Shown here: one piece after another, positions 26,951 through 35,921 of the stretch
Position numbering within the stretch: position 1 is the first letter of the stretch
How the letters are laid out: every line of letters begins with the position of its first letter
Assembly (NCBI GenBank): GCA_000405685.1
Contig: ASPF01000004.1
Coordinates: 30,774 to 94,773 of the forward strand
Reading direction: 5' to 3'
Length of the DNA stretch: 64,000 nucleotides
Source of the DNA: Candidatus Geocrenenecus sp. JGI 0000106-J15
GTDB taxonomy: Archaea > Thermoproteota > Nitrososphaeria_A > Caldarchaeales > Wolframiiraptoraceae
The notes under the pieces: generated by a model
The model's input: the letters and a program-made list of their open reading frames with translations, nothing else
Databases searched by the model: none
Told to the model about the DNA's origin: nothing
Made by a program: the position numbers and the translations under genes

Positions 26951-28354
26951 CTACTGTATCTGGACTATCTTAACTAGATGGATAGGTTCATCTTTTAACC
27001 CATAAGTCAGTATTACTATGTCTCCATTATTTACTTCTCTTGAAGACTTCAATGTAGATAGCATTTCTTCAAGACCTTCAAAGTATTCTACGGCATTAAC
27101 CTTCACAGGTTTAACTCCCCATAGTATTGAGATCTTGCGTATTGTCTTAGGAGAACCTGAGCATGCATATACTTTAACATTTGGACGATTACGCGATATT
27201 CTTAAAGCTACTCTACCAGTCTTAGTGTAGATAGCTATCGAGGCTCTAAGAGATTCAGCCAGCATCGTTATACCATCAGCAAACCTATCTCTAACATCTA
27301 TCTCCCTGGATAGCTTAATCTTTCTAGGGGTAATAGTCGAATCATATGTTTCGATAACTTTTTTCAACCATTCAACGGATTCTATAGGGTACTTGCCTGC
27401 AGCTGTTTCACCTGTCAGCATTAAGGTATCTACTCCATCTCTAGCTGCAGATAGTATATCTACTATCTCGCTCCTAGTAGGTATAGGGTTATCTATCATT
27501 GATCCTAATAATTGCGTGGCTACTATTACTGGTTTACCTCTCTCTAAGCATTTCTCTACAATATATTCTTGAAGTCTAGGTACATGTTCTAATCCAAAAT
27601 GCATTCCAAGATCGCCTCTTGCAACGAGTAATCCATCTGATGAATCAATTATCTCTTTTAGATTATTCACTGCTTGTACTGTTTCTATCTTACTTATAAC
27701 TCCAAGTTCTACTCCACCAAGGGAGACCAGCGTAGACCTGAGCAGCTCCACATCTCCGACATTTCTAACATAGCTTAATCCAATATAATCGAAGTCGTTT
27801 AATACACAGAATCTTGCTGCTTCTAGATCTCTTCTTGAAAGAGTTGGTAAACCTATCTCTCGGCCTTTAATCACTATAGCTTTCCTTGAGCTTATCTCCG
27901 CAGGTGTTAAAGCTTTAACTGTAGCCTCTCTTTTTTCAACCTCTACTACTTGAAGCTGGATCCTTCCGTCATCCATTAGAAGAATATCTCCTATATGGAT
28001 ATTCTTGAAGAAGAGTTCAAGTGATAGTGGGAGAACCTTCTCATCATCTCCAACCGTATCTCCAAATATTATCTTCGCTAAATCATCTTTCTTCAGATGT
28101 ACTTTACCTCTTATTTCTCCAAGCCTAATAGATGGACCTGGAAGATCTCCTATTAATGCAACATACTTGTCTAAGTTTTTACATGAGTCCTGTATTAAGT
28201 CTACATATCTTTTCCATTCTTCAACTGTTCCATGACTAAAGTTTATTCTGAAAGAAGAGATTCCTAGTTCGAGAATCTTCTTAATCTTCTCGATGTCAGC
28301 TGAGGCAGGACCTATAGTAACAGCAATCTTCGTTCTCAACCTAGTTCTAGACAT
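26951..28354 (-). CDS. pyk: Pyruvate kinase
   Basis: Transfers phosphate from phosphoenolpyruvate to ADP in glycolysis. 467 residues. The N-terminus TKIAVTIGPAS, the substrate-binding ISKIETVQA lysine segment, ARGDLGMH and the signature MLTGETAAGKYP are all present. The C-terminal allosteric domain (from about 350) begins around AESLRASIAIYTKTGRVA and is short, as in other archaeal forms. The B domain (about 70-165) is complete. Confidence 0.97.
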   Translation of the reverse strand: MSRTRLRTKIAVTIGPASADIEKIKKILELGISSFRINFSHGTVEEWKRYVDLIQDSCKNLDKYVALIGDLPGPSIRLGEIRGKVHLKKDDLAKIIFGDTVGDDEKVLPLSLELFFKNIHIGDILLMDDGRIQLQVVEVEKREATVKALTPAEISSRKAIVIKGREIGLPTLSRRDLEAARFCVLNDFDYIGLSYVRNVGDVELLRSTLVSLGGVELGVISKIETVQAVNNLKEIIDSSDGLLVARGDLGMHFGLEHVPRLQEYIVEKCLERGKPVIVATQLLGSMIDNPIPTRSEIVDILSAARDGVDTLMLTGETAAGKYPIESVEWLKKVIETYDSTITPRKIKLSREIDVRDRFADGITMLAESLRASIAIYTKTGRVALRISRNRPNVKVYACSGSPKTIRKISILWGVKPVKVNAVEYFEGLEEMLSTLKSSREVNNGDIVILTYGLKDEPIHLVKIVQIQ

Positions 28355-28371
28355 TCTTACTGTAACAGTAA

Positions 28372-28683
28372 GTTAAAGAGTTTACTATAATAGACAAGCT
28401 GGAGAAAGGCTCATTGGAGTACTCTCAAAGCAGAAACAATATGGAGAAAGTTAAGCATAAACTATTGAACGCTCTCCGGCCAAATGGGTGCAGCGGCATC
28501 CTTATATTGACTATCTATGAACAGGTTAACAAGAAACTCAATGAACATGGAGTAGCCTAAATCGTCTTAGTCTTCACAGCGCTATTAGGCCTGAGAAAAA
28601 TGATGGATCCCGCCTTCCTTAATATACGAATCTATATGTTCAACAGCCATCAAGCCGTCGCAAATCTACGTCAACATCCCTAG
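28372..28683 (+). pseudogene. Possible decayed reading frame with one internal stop
   Basis: The 400-bp gap between pyk and the next gene contains a frame open for 62 codons (28372-28557), stopped by TAA at 28558-28560, then open for another 40 codons to TAG at 28681. An ATG at 28441 would give a 39-residue peptide (MEKVKHKLLNALRPNG...). The composition looks protein-like but no family is recognisable, and a second part such as FTALLGLRKMMDP follows in the same frame. It may be a gene inactivated by a nonsense mutation, or chance. Confidence 0.25.
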
Positions 28684-28757
28684 CCTCAGCTGTATCATTT
28701 ATGAGAAAAGAATAAGATATTATATAGATGGTTTTTTATAGATAGAGAGATTATGGT

Positions 28758-29276
28758 GTGGGAGACATGAAGGAGAGCATTCATGAGAAGTATAAGATTC
28801 ATAGAATGGTTAAGAACGCTTCAATAATTAATTTGTCTATTTCGATAATCTGGACTTTTCTTATAGTGCTTCCCCTCGAGCCTTTCTCAATATTGTTGAG
28901 AATAATTGTAGGTGGAGGACCTGGAGTCTGGTTTCTTCTAGCATATCTACTTCACCTGATCATTGGGTATGTGGGGTTTACTGGATTATCATTCTTGTAT
29001 TATCTTATTGAGGAGAAATGGGAGACTAAGCTCAATAATAAGTTTATTATAGGTGGATTTTACTTACTGTTCATTGGGGTTAACATTACGTTAATCACGC
29101 TAGCTGTAGCAGGAGCAATTGGAGGATATTATCTGAATATAATACATGCGCCAGTTGAAGATGTGAGAAGCATTCTAGAGCCGATGGTGAACCCGATAAG
29201 GATGCTCAGCTTAATCACGATAATAGGAGCATTAATATTTCTAGTCCCAGCCTACAAAGCTCTTATACGAAAATAG
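28758..29276 (+). CDS. Four-helix membrane protein, oxidase-subunit-I-like fragment
   Basis: 172 residues with about four membrane helices. The middle part (PGVWFLLAYLLHLIIGYVGF, then YYLIEEKW and FYLLFIGVNITLITLAVAG) matches in pattern both the 185-residue protein at 30276-30833 and helices X-XI of heme-copper oxidase subunit I. The usual His-x-His heme ligands are not present; only one His is seen in AYLLHL. The function is unknown. The GTG start lies about 30 bp behind a TATATAG box; an ATG three codons later is possible. Confidence 0.65.
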   Translation: MGDMKESIHEKYKIHRMVKNASIINLSISIIWTFLIVLPLEPFSILLRIIVGGGPGVWFLLAYLLHLIIGYVGFTGLSFLYYLIEEKWETKLNNKFIIGGFYLLFIGVNITLITLAVAGAIGGYYLNIIHAPVEDVRSILEPMVNPIRMLSLITIIGALIFLVPAYKALIRK

Positions 29277-29281
29277 TTTCA

Positions 29282-30184
29282 TCATTTAATTCTGTAAGCT
29301 ACATAAACAATAATTATTGTTGAGACAACTAGAACTATGAAGAACAGTATAGAATATATCGGGTGCATAGAATTATTCCAAGTAGGTTTGGAGTATATCC
29401 ATGCTACTGTACCATCATTGTTGAGGGTTATTGAGATGAAAGGTGGGACTTGACCTCCACCAACCTCGAAGAGTGGTCTCTTATCAAATACTTGTCCATC
29501 ATCTATATACCATCCATTTAATACTTTTTTTCCATCAACTAGTATTGAATGCAGGATTGCTTCACCCATTTGTTTAAAGATTTCTTCATTACTAGTATAT
29601 GATTCGAAGGCAACTACTTCTTGTTCACCATCCATGAATGTTGAACTATTATCAGCCAAGATATCTACATCTATACTTTCCCCTTGTGAGAGATTGGTTA
29701 TGGATGAAGCCCAAACACCATCATGTTTATCCTCACTAGGTCTATAGTATATTGAGATGGAGGCTTTATCATTTGGATTGAAGTAAGGGGGAGAATCTAG
29801 AAGGACTGCTACGTAAGTCTTGTTATAATGATAAACATTTCTTACATACATGAAGTAGGTTGTCCAGTAGGTAGAGTTTGGCTGAATTCCTACAGCTGCT
29901 TGGATTATTGTTTGCTTTTTCGTCATTATGCTTACTATGAGGTATATAGTTTTATCCGTATAGCTAATGTTTGGAAGTGTTAATACAACTGTAATGTTTC
30001 TATGTTTACTCCACTCAACTCTAGATCCATCTTCTAGTGGGCTATCATTAGGGATCGTTAACCCAAGCCCCCAAGACCTTTGAGTCACCCATGTATCTCT
30101 AGAAGGATTTTCATAAAGCATTATAGCTCCAGTAGATAATTGGAGAACGAACAACGATGCTATGACGACGCTGAGTTCCTTCAC
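29282..30184 (-). CDS. Secreted or surface glycoprotein with C-terminal membrane anchor
   Basis: 300 residues. It has an N-terminal signal segment (ELSVVIASLFVLQLSTGAIM) and one C-terminal membrane helix (YSILFFIVLVVSTIIIVYVAY) followed by a short basic end. The outer part is beta-rich and has many N-glycosylation sequons (NIT, NIS, NST, NKT, NLS, NSS, NNS). It lies between two related small membrane proteins and probably works with the 30276-30833 product, which is encoded 91 bp upstream on the same strand. No cofactor motif (heme c or CuA) is visible. I do not recognise a family. Confidence 0.65.
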   Translation of the reverse strand: MKELSVVIASLFVLQLSTGAIMLYENPSRDTWVTQRSWGLGLTIPNDSPLEDGSRVEWSKHRNITVVLTLPNISYTDKTIYLIVSIMTKKQTIIQAAVGIQPNSTYWTTYFMYVRNVYHYNKTYVAVLLDSPPYFNPNDKASISIYYRPSEDKHDGVWASSITNLSQGESIDVDILADNSSTFMDGEQEVVAFESYTSNEEIFKQMGEAILHSILVDGKKVLNGWYIDDGQVFDKRPLFEVGGGQVPPFISITLNNDGTVAWIYSKPTWNNSMHPIYSILFFIVLVVSTIIIVYVAYRIK

Positions 30185-30275
30185 TATACCTAGTACGTTA
30201 ATGAATTAATTGAAAAATTTTACTTACTTATGATTACATAAATAAAAAGAATTGTAGAGATTTTAAGAAAGCTTT

Positions 30276-30833
30276 CTAGTCTTTTCTCCGCCAGCTAATT
30301 ATGTATCCTAGTCCGCCAGCAAGTACGCCTATACTAAGCAGTACTATGAATATTGTTATCCATAATGGGTATCCTAGCGGTATCCCATAGAATACGTTGA
30401 CGTGGACTTGTCCAGGGTTCCATCCTAGTCCACCGACTTCAGGAGGTAGCATAGCTGCGCCTCCTAAATATCCTCCAATCATCATCATCCACGTGGCCCC
30501 AACGACGCCGACATTCATTAATACTAAATGTATCCAAGCAAGGAGGTTGGAGAAGCCGGTATATTTCTTTCCATGAACTCCTTCTATGTAATAGTAGAAG
30601 ATCGCAGTTACAGCTACTCCTATTACTCCTACTATAAGATATGTTAGATATCCAACTGTAAACCATTGACCAGCACTACCAAAAGCTATGACTCGGCTTG
30701 GCTCTGGCTTTAAGAAGAATATCTGTCCTAATACAATGTATAAGGTTAGTACTGTGGCTAGTGCTCCTTGGACGATTGCTGCTGTAATAAACCTCGAAGC
30801 CCATATGGATTTAATCTGGGTCGACATTGTCAT
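30276..30833 (-). CDS. Four-helix membrane protein, oxidase-subunit-I-like fragment (second copy)
   Basis: 185 residues with four membrane helices, starting MTMSTQIKSIW. The segment QWFTVGYLTYLIVGVIGVA ... IFYYYIEGVHGKKY ... WIHLVLMNVGVVGATW follows the wording of helices X-XI of heme-copper oxidase subunit I (AHFHY, YYWYPKLTGKKY, HFWLMFIGFN). The heme-ligand His pair is replaced by YLTY. It is paralogous to the 28758-29276 product. TTTAAATA sits about 29 bp before the ATG, indicating leaderless transcription. It may be a structural or regulatory subunit rather than an oxidase. Confidence 0.65.
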   Translation of the reverse strand: MTMSTQIKSIWASRFITAAIVQGALATVLTLYIVLGQIFFLKPEPSRVIAFGSAGQWFTVGYLTYLIVGVIGVAVTAIFYYYIEGVHGKKYTGFSNLLAWIHLVLMNVGVVGATWMMMIGGYLGGAAMLPPEVGGLGWNPGQVHVNVFYGIPLGYPLWITIFIVLLSIGVLAGGLGYIISWRRKD

Positions 30834-30943
30834 AACGGTGTTATAAGAACTATTTAAATATTATTCACCAACAAAGAATCTTAACCCAGAAGCTAAAACC
30901 AGCTAAAGCGAATCTCTATATAAGAAGTACGAAGTACTATGGA

Positions 30944-31405
30944 TTATTCAAGTATTTCTTTTAATGAGGCGGGAGCAAACCCGTATAGTCCGTCTTCTTT
31001 TCTTATAACTAACCCGTCTTTTCTAAGCTCACTTAATCTAGCTCTAGTTATTCTTTCATCTATTCCTGTATAGTTAGCTATCTCTTTAGGTGTTAAGAGT
31101 TCTTTCTCAAATATTCCGATTTTTCTACCTAGGTATGCTCCAGCTAAACATAGTAGGATTTTTTTCTTAGCATCTCCTCCAACAAGTATGTTTATCCTAT
31201 CTTCTTTTACTTCAACTTTACCAGAAAGTTTACCTGCAAGCTCTTCAATATCTACTGCTCCTACTAATTTCTTAATAACTTGTAAAGATGGATAAAGTTC
31301 AGAAAAATACTTATTTACACTCATCCATACTTCTTCATATCCACCTTCAAACTCCACTTCAGAATCTGCCGTCTTAATTACCACTTTAATCTTTTCTTCC
31401 TTCAT
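30944..31405 (-). CDS. Winged-helix regulator with N-terminal beta domain (downstream partner)
   Basis: 153 residues. The N-terminal part has two beta strands and a helix (IKVVIKTADSEVEFEGGYEEVW), and the C-terminal part a winged helix (LTPKEIANYTGIDERITRARLSELRKDGLVIR). The upstream gene encodes a protein of the same plan, and the two overlap by 4 bp (ATGA), so they are translationally coupled. They probably act together as a DNA-binding pair. Targets are unknown; gatE-gatD lie just upstream on the same strand. Confidence 0.7.
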   Translation of the reverse strand: MKEEKIKVVIKTADSEVEFEGGYEEVWMSVNKYFSELYPSLQVIKKLVGAVDIEELAGKLSGKVEVKEDRINILVGGDAKKKILLCLAGAYLGRKIGIFEKELLTPKEIANYTGIDERITRARLSELRKDGLVIRKEDGLYGFAPASLKEILE

Positions 31406-31881
31406 ATCTCTTCCTCCTTGAACATTGTTTCTACATATCTTATTCCTTTCTCCAGTATTCTAAAACTCTTTCTTCCATTGGTCTTTCCAGATTCTTCAAT
31501 ATATCCCTCTTCTATTAAGTCTGAAACCGCTTGTCTAGGGTTAGCTGGTCTAGGCCACCTTCTCTGCTCATAGAAGCTTTCGATATCATCATAGGTAAAA
31601 TCTCGTTCCTCAAATCTGTAGAGATAATACGCTATAGTAAGAATCCTTTGAAGATGGGTTTGTGGGTTAAGCTCAGTTGAAAACTCTGTAAATGACATCT
31701 TCTTATCTATAGATATAACTCTGGGTGAATGTTTAACAATTTGTCCTTGAAGTCTTTTTGATATAGCGTCTATCCAGCTTAAGTCAGATATCTTTGATTC
31801 AACGAAATCTCTGTCGCCTTCAACTTCTATTTCTAATCCATTCAAATTCAACTTTATCCTGTATGTTGTCTGTGCACACAT
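31402..31881 (-). CDS. Winged-helix-like protein with N-terminal beta domain (upstream partner)
   Basis: 159 residues from the ATG at 31881. The start is fixed by a TATA box 30 bp upstream (31908-31914), which excludes a longer form that would include it. The N-terminal YRIKLNLNGLEIEVEGDRDF is a beta-beta-helix unit like that of the downstream partner. The rest is helical with a wing-type segment (NPRQAVSDLIEEGYIEE ... GRKSFRILEKG), as in DNA-binding winged helices. It forms a two-gene operon with the 30944-31405 gene, with a 4-bp overlap. Confidence 0.65.
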   Translation of the reverse strand: MCAQTTYRIKLNLNGLEIEVEGDRDFVESKISDLSWIDAISKRLQGQIVKHSPRVISIDKKMSFTEFSTELNPQTHLQRILTIAYYLYRFEERDFTYDDIESFYEQRRWPRPANPRQAVSDLIEEGYIEESGKTNGRKSFRILEKGIRYVETMFKEEEI

Positions 31882-31907
31882 ACTGAGATTTGACTTCTGA
31901 TACTTGG

Positions 31908-31914
31908 TTATAAG
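31908..31914 (-). promoter_or_regulatory. TATA box for the paired regulators
   Basis: CTTATAA on the minus strand is centred 30 bp before the ATG at 31881. It lies inside the region that a longer reading of the gene would translate, and so decides the start. Confidence 0.55.
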
Positions 31915-32002
31915 CTTTACAGGGTAGGGTAAAAGTGGATTTGGATGACCTAAGTGGTTTAAGCACGTGTTAAGCACACTTGCATCCTAGCCATAATCTT
32001 CT

Positions 32003-33907
32003 TCAAGATCCTTGGCCATAAACCTTAGAAGAAACCATTTGGTGTAATCTTGCACCATCAACTTTTCCACGGTATTCTTTCATCAATTCTCCCATTATTA
32101 TCGATACAGCTTTACCCGGGTTCTTTAAAACAACTTCTCTATTAAGCTCAATCAACTGAACTATCTTTTTTTCAATTTCATCTAACTTTACAGGTCTTAA
32201 TCCCAGAGCCTCGATAGCTTCTGAAACGTTTTTATTAGGATTTTCTGAAAGCCATCTTAATACATCGTATGCCGCCTCTTTAGCTACTATTCCTTTAGAA
32301 ACTAGTCTAAAGAACTCTATGAAGTGTTCATCTCTTAATTCTTCAATTCTTAGTCCTTCTCTCTTCAAGTTCTTTACATGCTCTGTAAGAATAGATGCAA
32401 TAACCGTTGGCGGTAATTCTGTCTCATTTATTATTTTCTCAAATAATTCAACCTTCTCCATGTTTATCAATTCATCAACGATCTGCTTACTTAGATTATA
32501 TTTTTCTACAAGCCTTCTAGCAACTTCTTCTAAAGTTTGTGGGAGATTTTTCTTCAGCCAATCAATATATTCTTTTCTTACAGGATACGGTGGAAGATCA
32601 GTCTCAGGATACATTCTAGCTGCTCCAGGTCTCGGACGCATATATACAGTTGTTCCATCGGGTTTAGCGGCACGGGTCTCTGATGGCACACCATGTAATG
32701 CTTCTATAGATCTTTCCTTAACATATTCTAATGCTTCTCTCGCTTTATGTTCTTCATCTGCGACTATTACGATAGCATCAAGATTGGATGCATTAACTTT
32801 TTGATAAAGTTTAGAGACTTCTTCAACTGTTATACCGTAACCTGGCAGCTCATCTGTATGGAATATTCCTTCAACATCAGTCCAAGCTCTCACTCTACCA
32901 GAAAACTCTGAACCTAACCGTATTCTTGGAGCTGCCTCCAATCCAATCAATCCACTAAATTTTGGAAGTTTTAATGCAAGAACCGTGCATCCTTCATCTA
33001 TTTTCTTCTTCAGGAGCTTGGAGCTAGTATTTACGAATATTTCTGTTACATCAAATATTGGTTGGGTACGGATTTCTTCTTCAGTTATGTTTCTTTTCAA
33101 TAATTCCTCCTTAATCTTTAGTAGGTGAAGTTGTCTAACTACTTCAAGTTCTACTACTCTTGGGATTAGATCTAATTCTTGAACACCTTTAATCTCTATT
33201 AGTGCACCATTCTTTATAGAAACATTAAGGTCTTGTCTAATCGTCCCAATACCTCTCTTTACTTTACCTGTTGCTCTAAGTAGTCTACCGATAGCATATG
33301 CCACTTGATAAGCTTCTTCAGGAGATTCTATAACTGGAGCAGTTGAAACTTCTATTAATGGTATTCCAAGCCTCCTTAAATCATAATGCACTTCTCCTCT
33401 TTTCTGATCTAGTATTTTAGCGGCTTCTTCCTCAAGGCATATAGTCTGTATGGGTATCTTCTTTCCTGCTACTTCAATCCATCCACCTAAAGCAATTATA
33501 CAAGTTCTCTGGAAACCAGTTGTATTTGATCCATCGATTACAATCTTCCTCATTACATGTATCTCATCTACGGGATTGCTATTCATTAGTAGAGATGCGG
33601 TTAGAGCTACTTCAATTGCTTCTTTATTCAAGTCATGGGGAGGCTCTTCATCCATCTCAACAAGACATATGGATTTATCATCTCCATGGTAGACTATCTT
33701 CTTTTTCTTCTTAGCTTCAAAGATAGCTGCAGGGTCTACTTCACCTAGCTCACTTTGAGCTTCTCTCAACCATCTCGTAAATACTACCTCTCTACCTTCT
33801 TCTCTAGGCTCTGTAGGGCAGTTGCAGAAGAGCTTATGTTTTGTATCAAGCTGTCTATGTATCTCTAGACCAACTTTTAATTCTATCTTATTGTAATCAA
33901 TCTCCAT
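32003..33907 (-). CDS. gatE: Glutamyl-tRNA(Gln) amidotransferase subunit E
   Basis: The GatDE complex converts Glu-tRNA(Gln) to Gln-tRNA(Gln) in archaea; GatE binds the tRNA and activates the glutamyl group. The GatB/E cradle shows KVGLEIHRQLDTKHKLFCNCP, the insert (AspRS-like GAD) domain lies at about 280-390, and the C-terminal helical/YqeY-like tail ends near MGELMKEYRGKVDGARL. I start at the ATG at 33907 because the Shine-Dalgarno GGGGTGA sits 5 bp before it; a GTG three codons upstream is possible. gatD ends 11 bp before. Confidence 0.96.
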   Translation of the reverse strand: MEIDYNKIELKVGLEIHRQLDTKHKLFCNCPTEPREEGREVVFTRWLREAQSELGEVDPAAIFEAKKKKKIVYHGDDKSICLVEMDEEPPHDLNKEAIEVALTASLLMNSNPVDEIHVMRKIVIDGSNTTGFQRTCIIALGGWIEVAGKKIPIQTICLEEEAAKILDQKRGEVHYDLRRLGIPLIEVSTAPVIESPEEAYQVAYAIGRLLRATGKVKRGIGTIRQDLNVSIKNGALIEIKGVQELDLIPRVVELEVVRQLHLLKIKEELLKRNITEEEIRTQPIFDVTEIFVNTSSKLLKKKIDEGCTVLALKLPKFSGLIGLEAAPRIRLGSEFSGRVRAWTDVEGIFHTDELPGYGITVEEVSKLYQKVNASNLDAIVIVADEEHKAREALEYVKERSIEALHGVPSETRAAKPDGTTVYMRPRPGAARMYPETDLPPYPVRKEYIDWLKKNLPQTLEEVARRLVEKYNLSKQIVDELINMEKVELFEKIINETELPPTVIASILTEHVKNLKREGLRIEELRDEHFIEFFRLVSKGIVAKEAAYDVLRWLSENPNKNVSEAIEALGLRPVKLDEIEKKIVQLIELNREVVLKNPGKAVSIIMGELMKEYRGKVDGARLHQMVSSKVYGQGS

Positions 33908-33918
33908 GCAATTCACCC

Positions 33919-35268
33919 CTAGGGTAAACTTCTTTCACCTATCTCTCCTGCTAAAGACGTATACATAATCTTCTTGGTTTCTTCAATATCTGTTGTTTGT
34001 GCAAGAGCCCAAGATAGCTTAACATATGCAGTCTCAGGAAGCATATCGTCTAGAGGCGTAACACCTATCTTTAAGAGATCTCTCCCCGTGGAGTAGACTC
34101 TCATGTTTACTCTTCCATATATACATTGAGATGTCATCCCGACGAATACTCCATCTTTAAGGATCTTCTCTAGTGTTGGAATTAATCTTCTAGCAACATG
34201 ACCTAGACCACTACCTTCGATAATGATCCCCCTATAACCCTTCATCCATATGTCTTCAAGTATATCGTGATTCATTCCTGGGAAGAATTTTAACAATATG
34301 GCCTTATCGGAGAATTTTGGGTTAAAGATGTATTGATTACTATCTCGATTGTTTAAGTCTTTTCTATTGATATGTATTTCTCCATTCTTGTAAAAAGCTA
34401 TAGGCTCAGCATTTATTGATTTGAAAGCATCCCTACTACTTGTATGATTTTTTCTAACCCTTGTTCCTCTATGTATTGCTATTACCTCGTCGGAGTGGCC
34501 ATGATGCATTGCTACACAGACTTCTGCGAACGATGCATGACCAGCTACTTTAACCGCCGCAATCAAGTTCGTAGCTGAATCACTCGAAGGTCTATCAGAT
34601 GATCTCTGTGCTCCTACAAATACTATAGGTATAGGGGGTTTCTGGAGGGCGAAGCTTAATGCTGCTGCAGAGTACCCCATAGTATCTGTACCATGGGCGA
34701 TAACTACTCCATCAACCCCTCTCCTAATGTATTCATCTACCTTGATAGCCATCATAGACCATTCATTAGGGGTCATATCTTCACTGAATATAGAGAATAA
34801 GATTGATGCATCAAGGTCGGCTATGCTTGCCAGCTCTGGTATTATTGATAGTAGGTCTTCAGCTGTAAGAACTGGTCTAACTGCTCCAGTTCTATAATCG
34901 ATCCTACTTGCAATAGTTCCACCCGTACCTATTATCGTTACTCTTGGTAGACCTGGAAGTGGATGAATCTTTTCAGGAGGTCTAAAAACAGGTTTCTTTA
35001 CTTCTGAAAGCTTTTTAACCTGGATATTGTCTCTATATCTTACACCTATGTTATATCCATTTGGAAGTTTTATCACAATATAATATGGGTCGGCCAGTTC
35101 ATATCTACTCATTAATATACCCTTAATTCCTCTATGTTCATCAATAGCTAATTCAACCTCATCTCCTACATCGACTCCAACATTTTCTAGTATTTTTCTA
35201 ACTTTCCCCGTATATCCTTCTAGCCTATTAGGAAAACTCATAATCCTAAATATTTCTAGAATAAACAT
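33919..35268 (-). CDS. gatD: Glutamyl-tRNA(Gln) amidotransferase subunit D
   Basis: GatD is the asparaginase-like subunit that releases ammonia from glutamine for GatE. It has an N-terminal beta-barrel domain (about 15-85, EGYTGKVRKILENVGVDVGD) followed by the asparaginase domain: the nucleophile Thr in GTGGTIASR, the second Thr/Asp in AHGTDTMGYSA, and the Lys-containing site near RSSDRPSSDSATN. 449 residues. An alternative ATG lies at codon 10 (MSFPNRLEGYTG), which would match other GatD proteins better. gatE follows closely in one operon. Confidence 0.95.
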   Translation of the reverse strand: MFILEIFRIMSFPNRLEGYTGKVRKILENVGVDVGDEVELAIDEHRGIKGILMSRYELADPYYIVIKLPNGYNIGVRYRDNIQVKKLSEVKKPVFRPPEKIHPLPGLPRVTIIGTGGTIASRIDYRTGAVRPVLTAEDLLSIIPELASIADLDASILFSIFSEDMTPNEWSMMAIKVDEYIRRGVDGVVIAHGTDTMGYSAAALSFALQKPPIPIVFVGAQRSSDRPSSDSATNLIAAVKVAGHASFAEVCVAMHHGHSDEVIAIHRGTRVRKNHTSSRDAFKSINAEPIAFYKNGEIHINRKDLNNRDSNQYIFNPKFSDKAILLKFFPGMNHDILEDIWMKGYRGIIIEGSGLGHVARRLIPTLEKILKDGVFVGMTSQCIYGRVNMRVYSTGRDLLKIGVTPLDDMLPETAYVKLSWALAQTTDIEETKKIMYTSLAGEIGERSLP

Positions 35269-35484
35269 GGTATATCTACTTTTATTCTTCTACTTCATAG
35301 TGAAGAGGTAATACTACTGGATGTAACGTATAAAGAGGAGAAAGAGGGATAACTAGAGTATTTTACGAATAGTTGATTAGGAATTTAACAAGAACAAGAT
35401 GAATATTTCACAATTTAGATAATGGAAAATAAATCTACAGGAAGTTAAGTCGCCGTAGCTGTTGAGAGAGCAGAAGTCAACTAT

Positions 35485-35647
35485 TGGGGGCGGTGGGATT
35501 TGAACCCACGGTCTCCGGGTATCTTCACTTCAGGACTGCGCTCCAGCGCTTCTTCATCTCCTTATGGATCAAGCTAATCCTGTGTTTAGGCGCTGGAGCC
35601 CGGCGCCGTAGACCTTCAGCCTTTTCAGATTGCTAGGCTACGCCCCC
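35485..35647 (-). tRNA. tRNA-Trp (CCA) with two introns
   Basis: Acceptor GGGGGCG (35647-35641) pairs with CGCCCCC (35492-35486), discriminator A35485. The anticodon stem CCGGG (35603-35599) pairs with CCCGG (35519-35515), loop C-T-CCA-G. At the canonical 37/38 site is a 72-nt intron (35592-35521). The D loop also has about 16 extra bases (about 35616-35631). Removing both leaves 75 nt. The long intron contains a perfect 10-nt complement (35540-35549) of the anticodon-loop segment at 35590-35599. Confidence 0.9.
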
Positions 35648-35887
35648 TGTTCTGAATTCTCTATTCTCCAAATTTAAGTTTAAACTTTAGTTAGGCCACT
35701 CGACATTACATAGAAGGGAAAAACAGTATTCTTTAACCGAGTCTAGTTATGACTCAATTATTGAAAATTACTGTGATTGTGTATAGTAATCCTTATTAGC
35801 GAGTATTTGACAAACCGTACGACGTCTTTTCGTTCATTCGTTCCCCAATTGTACTTTTTTCTATTAATTTTTCTAGAATGGGAACGG

Positions 35888-35894
35888 TTATATA
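35888..35894 (+). promoter_or_regulatory. TATA box of glutamine synthetase
   Basis: TTATATA centred 31 bp before the ATG at 35922. A start at the upstream in-frame TTG (35901) would lie only about 10 bp from this box, so the ATG is preferred. Confidence 0.6.
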
Positions 35895-35921
35895 GGACAT
35901 TTGTCTAATAAACTGACCAGA

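Noticed and set aside
35745..35761. Inverted repeat GAGTC-N7-GACTC upstream of glnA
   Set aside because: Arms of five bases with a seven-base spacer are likely by chance in this AT-rich DNA, and the site is far from the TATA box.
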